Shown: positions 8,528 through 18,100, counted from the first letter of the stretch. The stretch is 32,500 nucleotides of DNA from Paulinella micropora (GCA_019918135.1 WBZZ01001068.1:90001-122500); one strand, 5' to 3'. Notes: generated by a model not told the origin, from the sequence alone. Translations and numbers: made by a program.

Positions 8528-9976
8528 ACTCATGAGGATTTCAATCCCCTTCACAAGCACACTTCGTTGAAGAATGGCGTAAGTATAATGGTTAAGATTG
8601 TTTCCAGCAGTAGTTGAAACGAACTCATATCGCCTCTCGGTGTCTAGGCTCAGACCACTCACCTCATATCCGTCGGTATCCTTATCACACAGCGGGCGGT
8701 TATTGTCCCAAGTATCCACATGAAACCAGTTGTAATGATAGACATCGCTGTTTAGGATAGCACTCCCCTTCAACTTATCTTTCAAAATCATATAGTCCTC
8801 ATTCTCAGAGGTGTCAATGTCAAATTGTTGAAGACGAGAGCCATCCAGAGTTGTATAATATGAAATAATCTTGGCATCCGATCTGTTATCATTGTCAAAA
8901 GCGGTATTTTTATTTTCATCGTTGTGGAATGCGGAAGTATAAATTCTTCTAATTCTCTCACCCTGCGAGCGGTTCATTTTTACTACGAAATTTTGGTTTT
9001 GTGTTTGAAGGGTCTGCTTCCAAGAGATAGGGTATTCAATCTTAAATGGGAAACCTTCTCCCGCAATCTTCTGCTGTACGCCAAGGACGACATTTGGGTC
9101 AGTCTCTACGGCAAGAAACAGATTCAAGTTTGAAATAGTAGCACCAACAGCCACCTGTGCAGCACCAGTAGAAATACTGCTTGCATCAGTTCCATAGAAT
9201 GTAGAGCGGTTAGTTCCCTCCCACACAATTCGCAAATCAAGGATTTCATTAAAACCGATAGTCTTATCTAATTCAAAAATAGTTCCAAAAATCATACCCA
9301 ACGGAAGTTTAACTTTAATGACGGGGGTAGCCGTTCCATTACCGCCTCCTTCAAAATACTTAGCCTCCTCAAAAGGAACATTAACAAGGCTATAATTTCC
9401 AGCAGTGCTATCGGCGAGAGCGGTATCATTATGACGGCGGGCATTAACAAGTGGCACTTTGTAGTATCCTTGAACTGCAGCAACCACTCCAGCAGTATTG
9501 GCCGCATCAGTAATTGCTTTTCTTTCCGCTACACTTCCTATCTCAACTTTTCCAGCATTACACTTTTGAAGCATAGCCCCGCTAGATACACCCGCTCCGT
9601 GGTTTTCAAGTGCCATAAATTTTTCATATTTAATTTCGGGCTTCCAAATCATCTTAGTGTAATTGCCCACGTGTTGAAGATTACACAAATACTGACCGCT
9701 TCGGCTTCGCAGTTCAATTCTTTGTATCATGGGCAAGCAATCCATAAACATACGATTATAACCAGCAGATGCGGCAGGGGTGTAGGTAAATCGCAACACT
9801 GACCTCGCAAGGTTCAAAGGACGAGTAGGGATTTCAAAGGTGCTTTCATTTCCACCCGCAGTGGTGATAACAACATCAGCCGACCCTTCACGGGCAGTAA
9901 GTTTGTTCAATTCATACTTACCAGTGAGCAGTTCCTTAGTCTGATGGACTAGTTCTCCTCCGTATTGGACAGGCAT
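8525..9976 (-). CDS. Major capsid protein (double jelly-roll)
   Basis: 483 aa from the ATG at 9976, which is chosen because codons further upstream lack an ATG. The beginning (MPVQYGGELV) and the alternation of strand-rich segments fit the double jelly-roll hexon-like capsid proteins of Polintons/adintoviruses: N-terminal strand block, a W-K-P-E-I-K-Y-E segment near residue 115, a long variable loop (~120-200), then a second strand block with a KIEYPISWKQ motif near residue 320 and Y-H-Y-N-W-F-H-V near 420. No break seen. It lies directly upstream of the surface-protein gene and downstream of penton, protease and ATPase on the same strand, the usual morphogenesis cluster. Confidence 0.9.
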   Translation of the reverse strand: MPVQYGGELVHQTKELLTGKYELNKLTAREGSADVVITTAGGNESTFEIPTRPLNLARSVLRFTYTPAASAGYNRMFMDCLPMIQRIELRSRSGQYLCNLQHVGNYTKMIWKPEIKYEKFMALENHGAGVSSGAMLQKCNAGKVEIGSVAERKAITDAANTAGVVAAVQGYYKVPLVNARRHNDTALADSTAGNYSLVNVPFEEAKYFEGGGNGTATPVIKVKLPLGMIFGTIFELDKTIGFNEILDLRIVWEGTNRSTFYGTDASSISTGAAQVAVGATISNLNLFLAVETDPNVVLGVQQKIAGEGFPFKIEYPISWKQTLQTQNQNFVVKMNRSQGERIRRIYTSAFHNDENKNTAFDNDNRSDAKIISYYTTLDGSRLQQFDIDTSENEDYMILKDKLKGSAILNSDVYHYNWFHVDTWDNNRPLCDKDTDGYEVSGLSLDTERRYEFVSTTAGNNLNHYTYAILQRSVLVKGIEILMS

Positions 9977-9996
9977 TTTTGTTTTGCTTCCTGTGA

Positions 9997-10015
9997 ATCT
10001 CAAAAGTTTTGAGAT
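9997..10015. promoter_or_regulatory. 19-bp palindrome before the major capsid start
   Basis: ATCTCAAAAGTTTTGAGAT: 9-bp arms around one base. It lies 20 bases upstream of the capsid ATG. Its ends (ATCTC/GAGAT) and size match the palindromes at 8361, 3929, 12730 and 13849. Confidence 0.8.
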
Positions 10016-10079
10016 AGATAACTAATTCACGAGAATATATTATAGAAAAAAATAATTAATTCTAAAATTTAAAATTAAT

Positions 10080-10892
10080 TCATCGGGATTTCAACAGATT
10101 AAAGAATGAATTAAATAAACTAAAATAATTAGTTTCACGATAAACCAGTAATGTCATAACAATACCCAAACCATTAAGATTAATTGCTTGGTCGTTTTCG
10201 TCTGTCAAGTAAAACCTAAACACATTGTTTGAATTTGCGGATAATGTTTTTCCGTGTTCGCTACCAGAGCCGTCATAAATAACAGCACCAAACGGAATTT
10301 CATTCGCAGTGTATATTTCTTGTAGCACGTGATTATCGCCTTCATTCACCAAATCCGATTGAAGATACAGAGTTTTTTCACCAGTTAGAATAATTACATT
10401 TGGCGATTTAATAAAATCATTAGCAAAGAAATATGTTGAGTTTCTATCAAACCCCATAACCTCGTGAATACGGGTATCACCATCAAATATAAACCGCGGT
10501 TGAATTCCTTTATTCTCTGACACACTGAATGTTAATTTGCCGTCTTCTGGGTCTATGTTGGTATTGTTGCTTGAAACAACATAAGTATAATTATTTGGGC
10601 TGTCTGCGGTTAGCACCTCTGTAAGTTTATTTTTTAAGTTGTTCATTGTGTAGTTTCCCTCAGGTATTGTAATTAAAGCCTCATATCCGTCTTCGCTAAG
10701 TGTAAAGGTATTATATGGTGAAGCCACAGAGTAATACGACTTCGGCACATAGATATGAAGAATTTTACAATGTGTGGGATTGTCTAGCCCCTTCATATTA
10801 ACTTCGTGTGTGAAGTCGCTATCTGTGCCTGTTATCCTATTTTTACTATTTATGTAATAGATGGAACTTGAACGACCGCCTTTATAGTCCAT
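10080..10892 (-). CDS. Penton (minor capsid) protein
   Basis: 270 aa from an ATG, intact. The N-terminus (YYINSKNRITGTDSDFT...) fits the start of Polinton penton proteins, which form the fivefold vertices as a single jelly-roll pentamer. The rest is strand-rich with alternating polar and hydrophobic residues (F-T-L-S, Y-E-A-L-I-T-I-P-E-G-N-Y-T) and a Leu/Phe-rich C-terminus. It sits between the capsid gene and the protease on the same strand, with 23 bases to the protease stop. Confidence 0.85.
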   Translation of the reverse strand: MDYKGGRSSSIYYINSKNRITGTDSDFTHEVNMKGLDNPTHCKILHIYVPKSYYSVASPYNTFTLSEDGYEALITIPEGNYTMNNLKNKLTEVLTADSPNNYTYVVSSNNTNIDPEDGKLTFSVSENKGIQPRFIFDGDTRIHEVMGFDRNSTYFFANDFIKSPNVIILTGEKTLYLQSDLVNEGDNHVLQEIYTANEIPFGAVIYDGSGSEHGKTLSANSNNVFRFYLTDENDQAINLNGLGIVMTLLVYRETNYFSLFNSFFNLLKSR

Positions 10893-10915
10893 GATATATT
10901 AGCGGATAAATAATT

Positions 10916-12295
10916 TTATATGTAGGTGTCAAATCCATATCCATTCTGCGCTTTTAATTTTTCCGCTTCTTCTTCTTTTAAGTCTGTGTATCCGCTAGCA
11001 AACTTAAAGCGGTTGCCTTTCGCTCGCTCCATTAAAAATCTCATAGAATGAAATCCGCACGTATCCGAGGTGTTTGATTGGTTCTTGACTTGATTTACTT
11101 TCATAAGCAGGTATGTGCTTGGGTGGCTTTTATCAGTTAGTTGTTTCATTTGTTGTTGAAAGTCTTCCGTTGGCTGGTAAAGCGCTAAAGGGTCATACAC
11201 TTCCACTGACCTGTCTTTATCCATACTTACCCAGACTGCTATCCAATGAGACCCTGCTTGCTTGTGATTGTCCAAATTCATAATAAATCCGTATCGCTTT
11301 CTTTTTTCTGGATTTAGTTTGTAGATTTCATCACTGGCTATCGCTCCGAGATACCATCCATATTTTTTCATTATGGCGTCTATTTCATTAGTCATTAGCC
11401 CACGCCCCTCTCCCTCTTGCTGGGGGTCTGGTTGCTGTGTGTCGGGCTGTGGCTCCTCTTGCTGTGGCTGGTCTATTTCAACGCGTTGAAATAGATCGGG
11501 TTGCTGTGGCTCTGGTTGTTGCTCTGTTTGCTGTTGCTGTGGTTGTGTCTCTAATGGTGGGGGTATTGTAGGGGGTGGCATCCCTTCATCAACATTTAAA
11601 TCCGCTGAAACTTGTTTATCCACATTTGGTTCTATTGTCATTTTGCTAGTTAGAGTTTTTACAAAGTCCTTTTTGTTCATTGTGTGCTTCCAATCATTTC
11701 GGGATAGATATTTTTTAATTATTTTGATTGAAAATACCTTATCAATTAATTCGTCTAATGTTTTCGCTCCACTACCTTTTTGCTCAGTAATACCCATATA
11801 ATCTTCATATCTAGCATAATCCGCTACTTTTCTTTTTGCGTTTTCCTTTTCATCTCCAACATCAATACCGAACCTTTTAATCATGTCAATAATCCACTTT
11901 GAGGTATCTTTATAATTTAATTTTTTATGACCATCAGTATCTAGTCTCTTTTTTAAAGCCTGTGCTAACTCTTTTATAGTAATGGTTGGGTGATAAGTTT
12001 TTGAAAATCCAGAGATTAAAAATTGATTAAATACTAAATTTTCAATATGCTTACCCTTTTCTTCTGCTTTCTTTTCTTCCTTTTCAAGTTTTTCTTTATA
12101 TTCTTCTGCCAACTTTTTCTGTTCTTCTAAAGATGTTGCTGTGGCTATAGCCATCTGAATATCTTGACTGGCTTTTTGTAAGTCTTTGAGACTCATCTTT
12201 TTTATGAACTTATCTGTATATCCCGCTAATTTCAGTGTTTCAATATCTTTCTGCTTTTGCTTTTTTTCTTCCTCATACTGCTCTTTTGTTTTCAA
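10916..12295 (-). CDS. Adenain-like maturation cysteine protease, N-terminus unresolved
   Basis: About 459 codons. The protease domain covers the last ~165 residues: G-S-H-W-I-A-V-W-V (catalytic His, ~350), V-Y-D-P (Asp, ~368) and S-D-T-C-G-F-H (catalytic Cys, ~412) with an upstream Gln, matching the Ulp1/adenain-type fold used in Polintons to process virion proteins. Before it lie a Lys/Glu coiled-coil region (1-70), a helical region, and a Pro/Gln-rich linker (~230-295). There is no in-frame ATG at the upstream edge; the first is at 12196. The frame stays open, without ATG, to about 12475, overlapping the next gene. I infer that both were one protein separated by a frame change near 12340-12400. 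Confidence 0.82.
   Translation of the reverse strand: MKTKEQYEEEKKQKQKDIETLKLAGYTDKFIKKMSLKDLQKASQDIQMAIATATSLEEQKKLAEEYKEKLEKEEKKAEEKGKHIENLVFNQFLISGFSKTYHPTITIKELAQALKKRLDTDGHKKLNYKDTSKWIIDMIKRFGIDVGDEKENAKRKVADYARYEDYMGITEQKGSGAKTLDELIDKVFSIKIIKKYLSRNDWKHTMNKKDFVKTLTSKMTIEPNVDKQVSADLNVDEGMPPPTIPPPLETQPQQQQTEQQPEPQQPDLFQRVEIDQPQQEEPQPDTQQPDPQQEGEGRGLMTNEIDAIMKKYGWYLGAIASDEIYKLNPEKRKRYGFIMNLDNHKQAGSHWIAVWVSMDKDRSVEVYDPLALYQPTEDFQQQMKQLTDKSHPSTYLLMKVNQVKNQSNTSDTCGFHSMRFLMERAKGNRFKFASGYTDLKEEEAEKLKAQNGYGFDTYI
11472..11495. repeat. In-frame palindrome, DLFQRVEID family, in the protease gene
   Basis: A perfect 24-bp palindrome, arm TCTATTTCAACG followed by its complement, with a near-match two bases beyond. 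In the protease frame the region reads P-D-L-F-Q-R-V-E-I-D-Q. The same palindrome, 28 bp, and the same peptide are in the charged protein gene at 19251-19278. Confidence 0.92.
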
Positions 12296-12309
12296 TGGTG
12301 TTTGGTCTC

Positions 12310-12966
12310 CTAAATTAGGTAATGCTGGTGCTGGTGGCGGTGCGGTTGTCCCTGATTTTGGAGATATGGTGTTTGTGGCTGAACTTGTGGTTGTCCATAT
12401 TGTGGTTGATAACCGATATATTGTTGTTGCGGTGGCGGTGGCAAGGCTTGTATTATATTTTTTCTGTCTTCTTCATATTTTACATCTTCTATGAGTTTTT
12501 GCTCCCTTCTTAGTTCTCTGTCTTTTTGTTCTTGTCGTTCCTTGATATCTTCTATTTCTTTTCTGTGTTGCCTCTTCTTTTCTTCTTCAGCATCAGCCTG
12601 TGCCTTCTTCTCTTTTTGGTCAATCTCATCAATCTTTTCGTATTTCTCCTTTCTGAGTTTGTCTAAGTGGTCATTAATGGCGGTTCTCGTATTTTGTTCA
12701 ATCTCTGACAAACTCTGGACTTTTCGCTTATCTCCGACATGTCGGAGATTATCTTCCTTCTTTGTCTTCATTCTCTTAGTCGTCCGTGGCTTACTGCTTA
12801 AGTATTTCATAAAAAGTTTAACAATTTGAAGTGTGCTCATATCATTTGTTTTCTTACCAAAATCAAGATAATATTTTTTACCCTTCTGGATAATATACGG
12901 CTTCCCGCTTTTATTTCTATAAACCCGCGGTGGGCGAACTTTTGCCTTCTTAGTCTTAGCAACCAT
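12310..12966 (-). CDS. Basic coiled-coil protein, likely N-terminal part of the protease protein
   Basis: 218 aa from the ATG at 12966 (upstream in-frame codons lack ATG). Residues 1-40 are very basic with a GKPYIIQKGKKYYL strand motif; residues ~85-170 are a long Glu/Lys/Arg coiled coil; then Pro/Gln-rich (QALPPPPQQQ). The last ~15 residues (HRHQHQH) look out of frame. The alternative frame there gives a Pro/Ala-rich stretch running into the protease coiled coil. It may be a scaffold-like portion fused to the protease. It also contains an in-frame palindrome at 12730-12749. Confidence 0.7.
   Translation of the reverse strand: MVAKTKKAKVRPPRVYRNKSGKPYIIQKGKKYYLDFGKKTNDMSTLQIVKLFMKYLSSKPRTTKRMKTKKEDNLRHVGDKRKVQSLSEIEQNTRTAINDHLDKLRKEKYEKIDEIDQKEKKAQADAEEEKKRQHRKEIEDIKERQEQKDRELRREQKLIEDVKYEEDRKNIIQALPPPPQQQYIGYQPQYGQPQVQPQTPYLQNQGQPHRHQHQHYLI
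12730..12749. repeat. In-frame palindrome, ATCTC...GAGAT family, in the coiled-coil gene
   Basis: ATCTCCGACATGTCGGAGAT, perfect over 20 bp and differing from the polB copy only in the central two bases. Read on the minus strand it gives N-L-R-H-V-G-D, in the same phase as in polB. Confidence 0.9.
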
Positions 12967-13016
12967 TATATACAAACAAAAAATATTTCAATTCGTTTAT
13001 ATCAAAATATCTTCAT

Positions 13017-13334
13017 TTAGAATTTGAGTGCCCCTCGTCCGCTCTGCCTACCATAACCGAGTTTCGCAGCGGTAGAGCCTATACGAGACGCGTATGGAAC
13101 ACCGACATCACCAAGCGCATTCGCAGTCTTTGAAATAATCTTGTTATCACGAAGAAACTTATTCACAGCCATTGCGGTCTTACCAACCTTTGCCCAGTTA
13201 ATCTTACCGCCAGCCTGTCCCTTACCCTTCTTCCGCCCTGTTTTCTTCTTACCTCCAGCCATATTGGTGCTTGAGTTAATAGTTCGCTTGCCGATTGTTG
13301 GAATGACTTCAACACGAGTTGTTTTTACTACCAT
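13017..13334 (-). CDS. Small basic core-like virion protein
   Basis: 105 aa, intact, from an ATG. Strongly basic (AGGKKKTGRKKGKGQAGGK near residues 26-45), followed by an amphipathic helix (~47-70) and a Gly/Arg-rich end (KLGYGRQSGRG). Size, charge and place between ATPase and protease fit the DNA-binding/core (pX-like) or membrane-active virion proteins described in Polintons and adintoviruses. Specific identity is not certain. Confidence 0.65.
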   Translation of the reverse strand: MVVKTTRVEVIPTIGKRTINSSTNMAGGKKKTGRKKGKGQAGGKINWAKVGKTAMAVNKFLRDNKIISKTANALGDVGVPYASRIGSTAAKLGYGRQSGRGALKF

Positions 13335-13380
13335 AAAAGATAGATGAATATATAATACAGAAAATAATTAATTAAAATTT

Positions 13381-14199
13381 TTATTTTAGACGAAAATTAA
13401 AATTCTTCCGTAACTCATCATCAACACTTGAAACATAAAGAAAATTAAATCTCTCCTTTGTTGCTTCGTGATACTTTTGAAGAAAGTAATCAAAATCAAA
13501 AGATAAGTCTAAGTGTTTATACACGAGTTCCATTTTGTCCTGAGACTGGGCTGGAAAGATTAATAAATAATCTAACTGCTTAATGGCTTCTGGTCTAAGG
13601 TCGTTCAAATACTGGCTTGACATAATTACCTTTGATTTATAGTGCCTGTTCTTTTTTAGCAAATCACTTACGGACTTGTCTCTTAATCCGCTCCTTAAAT
13701 CATCCAAAACAAAAACAACCTCTGGCGAAATATACTTGCTTGGTCGTTCTTTGTGTTCAGTAGTTGTCTTTTTTTCTTCTTTTCCAAATTATAAAAATTT
13801 TGGTTTTTCTATTTCCTCTTTGTCCTGATTTACTTCTCCTTCTTGTATATCTCCATCTTGATGGAGATTTTTATCTAATTCGTAATCTATGACATTCACC
13901 CCATCCGATTTAAGAAAGGTATAAATCGCCATTGGATTGCCTCTGTTCTTAAAGTGCTTTACCATTGCTTTATAAATGTAGTCCTTGTGTATTGTTGAAG
14001 CAATAATGACAATGCGGGTCTTTCTGTCTGTTGTCCGTTTCAGTATCTCAAAGAGTGCTGTCGTTTTACCACTCTTCGTACGGGCAAGTAGAAATATATT
14101 GGCATAAGGTTCGTTAAATAATTTGTAGCCCTTGGCCTTTTTATCTCCGTTTCCGTCCTGCTTCACAGGCTTAACTTTGACATTGTTAATCTTCATCAT
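13381..14199 (-). pseudogene. FtsK/HerA-type DNA-packaging ATPase with an in-frame stop
   Basis: Genome-packaging ATPase. The N-terminal half has a Walker A loop, A-R-T-K-S-G-K-T-T (about 14062-14090). The C-terminal half has Walker B, V-V-F-V-L-D-D-L (about 13705-13730), followed by S-S-Q-Y-L-N-D and the helical end. A TAA at 13789-13791 falls between them in the same frame, so the halves cannot be made as one protein as read. The residues around the stop are a low-complexity Lys/Glu/Thr linker. An in-frame palindrome (13849-13868) lies 60 bases before the stop. The start is ATG-ATG at 14199. Confidence 0.88.
13849..13868. repeat. In-frame palindrome, ATCTC...GAGAT family, in the ATPase gene
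   Basis: ATCTCCATCTTGATGGAGAT: 9-bp perfect arms with a 2-base centre. Read on the minus strand it gives N-L-H-Q-D-G-D, in the same phase as the copies in polB and the coiled-coil gene. Confidence 0.85.
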
Positions 14200-14208
14200 C
14201 TTATATTA

Positions 14209-14568
14209 TTATCCTAAAAACTCTAGGCATATAACAATTCGTCCCGCTAAATTTCCTGTGTCAATATTTCCGCTGTCGGTTTCAAGTACTTTAAATGTAT
14301 ATTGCCCGTCGCTCCATCCGATATTCCCCAAATTATAACTGAGGTTTGAAATGTTTGCTGTGGTGCTGTCCGCGAATGTGCCAACAATTCCAATTCTGTC
14401 CATATAAAGAATTCTGGTTTTGGTTTCAGTGTGGTCGTTGTAGTAGTGAATAAACTTAACATTCATTTTGGTCGGTGTGAATGACATCTGAATATTTTTG
14501 TTAAATGTTTTGCTCGCTCCGAAATCATTACTTAGAAAAATAATCCGCTGATATTTATAGTCAGTCAT
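14209..14568 (-). CDS. Small beta-rich protein, unknown
   Basis: 119 aa from the ATG at 14568. Not recognised. The composition (alternating aromatic and polar residues, M-N-V-K-F-I-H-Y-Y, G-Q-Y-T-F-K-V-L-E) suggests a single beta-sandwich, so a minor structural or decoration protein of the virion is plausible. It is the first gene of the minus-strand run containing ATPase, protease and capsid genes, 9 bases from the ATPase start. A 16-bp palindrome lies just upstream. Confidence 0.6.
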   Translation of the reverse strand: MTDYKYQRIIFLSNDFGASKTFNKNIQMSFTPTKMNVKFIHYYNDHTETKTRILYMDRIGIVGTFADSTTANISNLSYNLGNIGWSDGQYTFKVLETDSGNIDTGNLAGRIVICLEFLG

Positions 14569-14572
14569 TTTG

Positions 14573-14588
14573 TTTTGACGCGTCAAAA
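14573..14588. promoter_or_regulatory. Palindrome in the divergent gap at 14569-14592
   Basis: TTTTGACGCGTCAAAA, a perfect 16-bp palindrome. With one extra A on the right, the pairing extends to TTTGT/ACAAA. It sits between two possible start codons facing away from each other (14568 on minus, 14593 on plus). It resembles the TTTTTGA...TCAAAAA hairpins but lacks their CTACTT loop, and shares the ACGCGT centre of the coding palindromes. Confidence 0.7.
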
Positions 14589-14592
14589 ACAA

Positions 14593-14850
14593 ATGGTTAT
14601 ATTACTGATGATAAACTTTTTAATAATCAAAATATTTTCACGGACTGCCTGCGACTTTTACTCTCGGGTAAGCGAAAAAAAGAATATGAGTTGTGTTTAT
14701 TGTATTCAAAAGGGTATAGATACTAAATTTAAATGTGTGTATAAGCCTATGAGTGATTGGTGTATTAGTTTTGAAGAGGCACTGCCTTTAATGTGTTCAA
14801 ATGATGCTATGTGGTATAAAATACACTTATACGAATGCGTTGATATTTAA
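14593..14850 (+). CDS. Possible small Cys-rich protein
   Basis: 85 codons from the ATG at 14593, on the strand opposite to its neighbours. The first ~18 residues are hydrophobic (MVILLMINFLIIKIF) and could be a signal or membrane segment. The last 54 residues, starting at an internal ATG, are Cys-rich (CVYC, KCVY, WCIS, LMC, YEC). Not recognised. It occupies an otherwise empty gap and is not a shadow of another gene, but it is short. Confidence 0.35.
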   Translation: MVILLMINFLIIKIFSRTACDFYSRVSEKKNMSCVYCIQKGIDTKFKCVYKPMSDWCISFEEALPLMCSNDAMWYKIHLYECVDI

Positions 14851-14851
14851 T

Positions 14852-15198
14852 TTACTTTTTGGCAGAGGAAGGAGAAGGTAAAACGATACCAATTAATAAA
14901 CTAATCAAGCCCACATACACATTAGCCTGCTCGCAAGGTAAGTCGTGTTTAGCAAGTTTTATTAAGCAAATTGTAATGATTGCTATTATAATCATCATTT
15001 GAAACAGATACTTAATCATTCTGCTATCGGTTGGTCTGTTTTTTATACAACAACAATTCCAGTTATCCTCTAATTCGTGCTCTACTTTTTTTCTTCATTC
15101 TTCAACGAAATATCCAAAACACGGCTCTTTAATTCTGGTGTGAGTTCACCATCCGCCATATCAATTATTGGTGGTGGTGGGTGTAATCTAGGAGGCAT
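14852..15198 (-). pseudogene. Small two-transmembrane virion-type protein, frameshifted
   Basis: The ATG at 15198 overlaps the end of the fibre gene by 11 bases. The first ~39 codons include a proline run (HPPPP) and a charged helix, then stop in a run of A at about 15085. From that run a second frame continues to a TAA at 14852-14854 with a Cys triplet (W-N-C-C-C), one strong membrane helix (MMIIIAIITICLIKL) and a second (VGLISLLIGIVLP). The two pieces overlap at a homopolymer of seven A and differ by one base in frame. Similar small proline-plus-TM proteins occur among Polinton accessory genes; the exact role is unknown. Confidence 0.65.
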
Positions 15199-18100
15199 TG
15201 GGTGGATATAAAACCGCTCTTATTTCTGCTAGTTGGTTTGTTTGGTCTTGTAGTATATTAAGCAAAATTTTATTTTCTTTTTCTAAATTAACTACTTTTT
15301 CAGATAATTCTTGAATGGCCTTAATTACTGGTGCTATAAACTCTGGGTAAGCAATGGTATAACAATAATCACCAGTATCAACCATTTTGACATCTTGTGG
15401 TTTTATACATTCTCCTTTCAATTTACATTCCGCTCTTTGCTTTTCACAAGGAACCAACACAGGATTTTTAGATAAACCCGCAAAGTCCGTCATATTTAAT
15501 TCTTGTAGTAGGTCATCTAATTCCTGTGCTATCATACCCATTCTAAGAGGTGTTGTGTTTTCAATCATGCGAAAGCTGACTGGATTTAACTTATTAATCA
15601 ATTCTAAACCAAGACATTCTTTGATATCTGTTTTTAATCTTCTATCTGACGCAACATAAACATTTAACGGAACGACTAATTGACCATTGTCTCCTCTTAA
15701 TGACATTTTACAGGCATTTGACGCATTTTCCCATATAAAACCATTAGTAGAACCATTGGGCACTCTAAATCTAATGGCGTGCGACGAAAAATCGCCAGTT
15801 ATTGAAGCGGGTGCTACCCCTCCGTTTAGTGCTTTACCCGACCCAGAACTCGCCATATAAATTCCCCAATTTGTATCCGTCGTGTCCCACATAAAAAGTC
15901 CATTATTGCTTCCTCCATCTACTTGATTTTGTATTGATAACCTAGAACCGCCATCTGATACTAACATCGCACTAGCATAAAAATTACTCTGAGCAATTAA
16001 TGAGCCACTCCCACGAGCATAAAAATTTAAATCTTGATTTACATTGCTTCCAGTAGCATATATTGAATTATAACCAAATCCTACCCCCTGAGTGCCGTTG
16101 CTGTGTCTAAATTCAACACCGCCAGAAGATGGAGCAAAATTAGCAGACACATATAAACCAGCGGGTGTGCCGTGAGACCCGCTTCTCGCTTCCCCCCTTA
16201 TGTCTACCGTGCTATTAACAACTGATATACCCGCGTTAGCCGTAATTAATCCGCTTGTTGTTAATGTGGTTCCCGATACACCAGCGTTCGCTGTTATCAA
16301 TCCGCTAGCCGTTAATGTGGTCCCAGTTAATCCAGCATTAGCCGTAATCAATCCGCTGGCTGTTATGGTTCCTGTTGCTGATATCGCCCCGCTCGTTGTT
16401 AATGAGTATCCCGTGATATTTCTAACATTCGTTATATCATAGTTAAATGTCTCGTAATCAAAATACAAACTGGCTATTCGTGGTTGGCTTCTAAATGAAG
16501 TTCCGCCACTCCCCGTCTTATTCACGACGAAAATGATATATCTCGCATTAACATTTGAAGCGGGTGTATATGTTTTCGTTGTTTGACTTGCCCACGCCTG
16601 TCCTGTTTGACTATCCCATAATGTATATGTCGCATTGTCTGTGCTCGTTCCAACATACCAAATATTCGGGATTGTTTCAATGTAATTAGCAGACGAAGAC
16701 CGCACATAATATGTTTTTATCTTGTGTATTGCTCCTAAATCTATTTTTATGTATTCGCCTGTGTATCCAACACCTCCCCAAGTATTCGTAGTTGCTGGCA
16801 CTCTGTTATATACTCCTGTCGTGTCGTTGTAGTATATAGCCGTAGACCAATAATTGTTCTGGTCTGAGTTAAAAGCATAATATGCTGGATAGTATTCGTC
16901 AGAAGCAGAAGCGACGAATGGAGAAGGAGTTGTATTAGTCGTCATAGTCTGCGGGGCTGTATATAGAGTAAAAGCAGAAGCCCCATATTTTACATCGCCC
17001 GTCATTGTTCCACCAGATAAAGCAAGGAAAGCCAGAGACCCTGTTGAATTCACCCAGTTTGTTCCATTGTATGATAGTAATTGACCATTTGCGGGTGTTG
17101 TTATTATTACATCACTTAAAGCATCTATTGATTTAGTTCCGAGCCGTGTGTCAAAATCCGTATTCGCTCTGGCTGTCGTATAGTAAAGGTTAGTCCCCTC
17201 TGCTAAGTTGGTGGTGCTCTTTGTTGTTAATTGTGTGTCAAATCTCGCATTGGTATAGTAAAGGTTTGTCCCCTCTGCTAAGCTAGTGGTTGATTTAGTT
17301 CCGAGCCGTGTGTCAAAATCCGTATTCGCTCTGGCTGTGGTATAGTAAAGGTTTGTTCCCTCGGCTAAGTTGGTGGTTGATTTAGTTCCTAGCCGTGTGT
17401 CAAAATCCGTATTCGCCCTTGCTGTGGTATAGTATAGATTGGTTCCCTCTGCTAAGTTGGTGGTGCTCTTTGTTGTTAATTGTGTGTCAAATCTCGCATT
17501 AGTGTAATATAAATTGGTTCCCTCTGCTAAGTTGGTGGTGCTCTTGGTAGCCAATCTCGTATCAAAGTCCGTATTCGCTCTGGCTGTCGTATAGTAAAGG
17601 TTTGTTCCCTCAGCTAAGTTAGTAGTTGATTTAGTTGCGAGCCGTGTGTCAAAATTTGAATTATCTCTGGCTGTGGTATAATATAGATTAGTTCCCTCTG
17701 CTAGATTGGTGGTGCTCTTTGTTGCTAATTGAGTGTCAAACCTAGCATTAGTATAATATAAGTTTGTTCCTTCGCCTAAGTTAGTGGTTGATTTGAGTGC
17801 TAGCCGTGTATCAAAGTCTGTATTTGCTCTTGCGGTGGTGTAATATAGGTTTGTCCCTTCGGCTAAGTTAGTAGTTGATTTAGTAGCTAGCCGTGTGTCA
17901 AAATCCGTATTTGCTCTCGCGGATGTGTAATATAGATTGGTTCCCTCAGCTAAGTTGGTGGTGCTCTTAGTTGCCAATTGACTATCAAATCTTGCTGTGG
18001 TGTAATATAAGTTAGTCCCTTCTTTTAAATCTGTGGTGCTTTTGGTTGCGAGCCTTGTGTCAAAATCTGTATTGGCTCTGGCTGTCGTATAGTAAAGGTT

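Noticed and set aside
9977..10003. Nine extra codons upstream of the capsid ATG
   Set aside because: They lack an ATG and overlap the 19-bp palindrome; the ATG at 9976 fits the expected capsid N-terminus.
2359..13791. Reassigned stop codons explaining the in-frame stops
   Set aside because: Both TAA and TGA would need reassignment, while other genes of the element end at TAA, TGA and TAG at sensible places.
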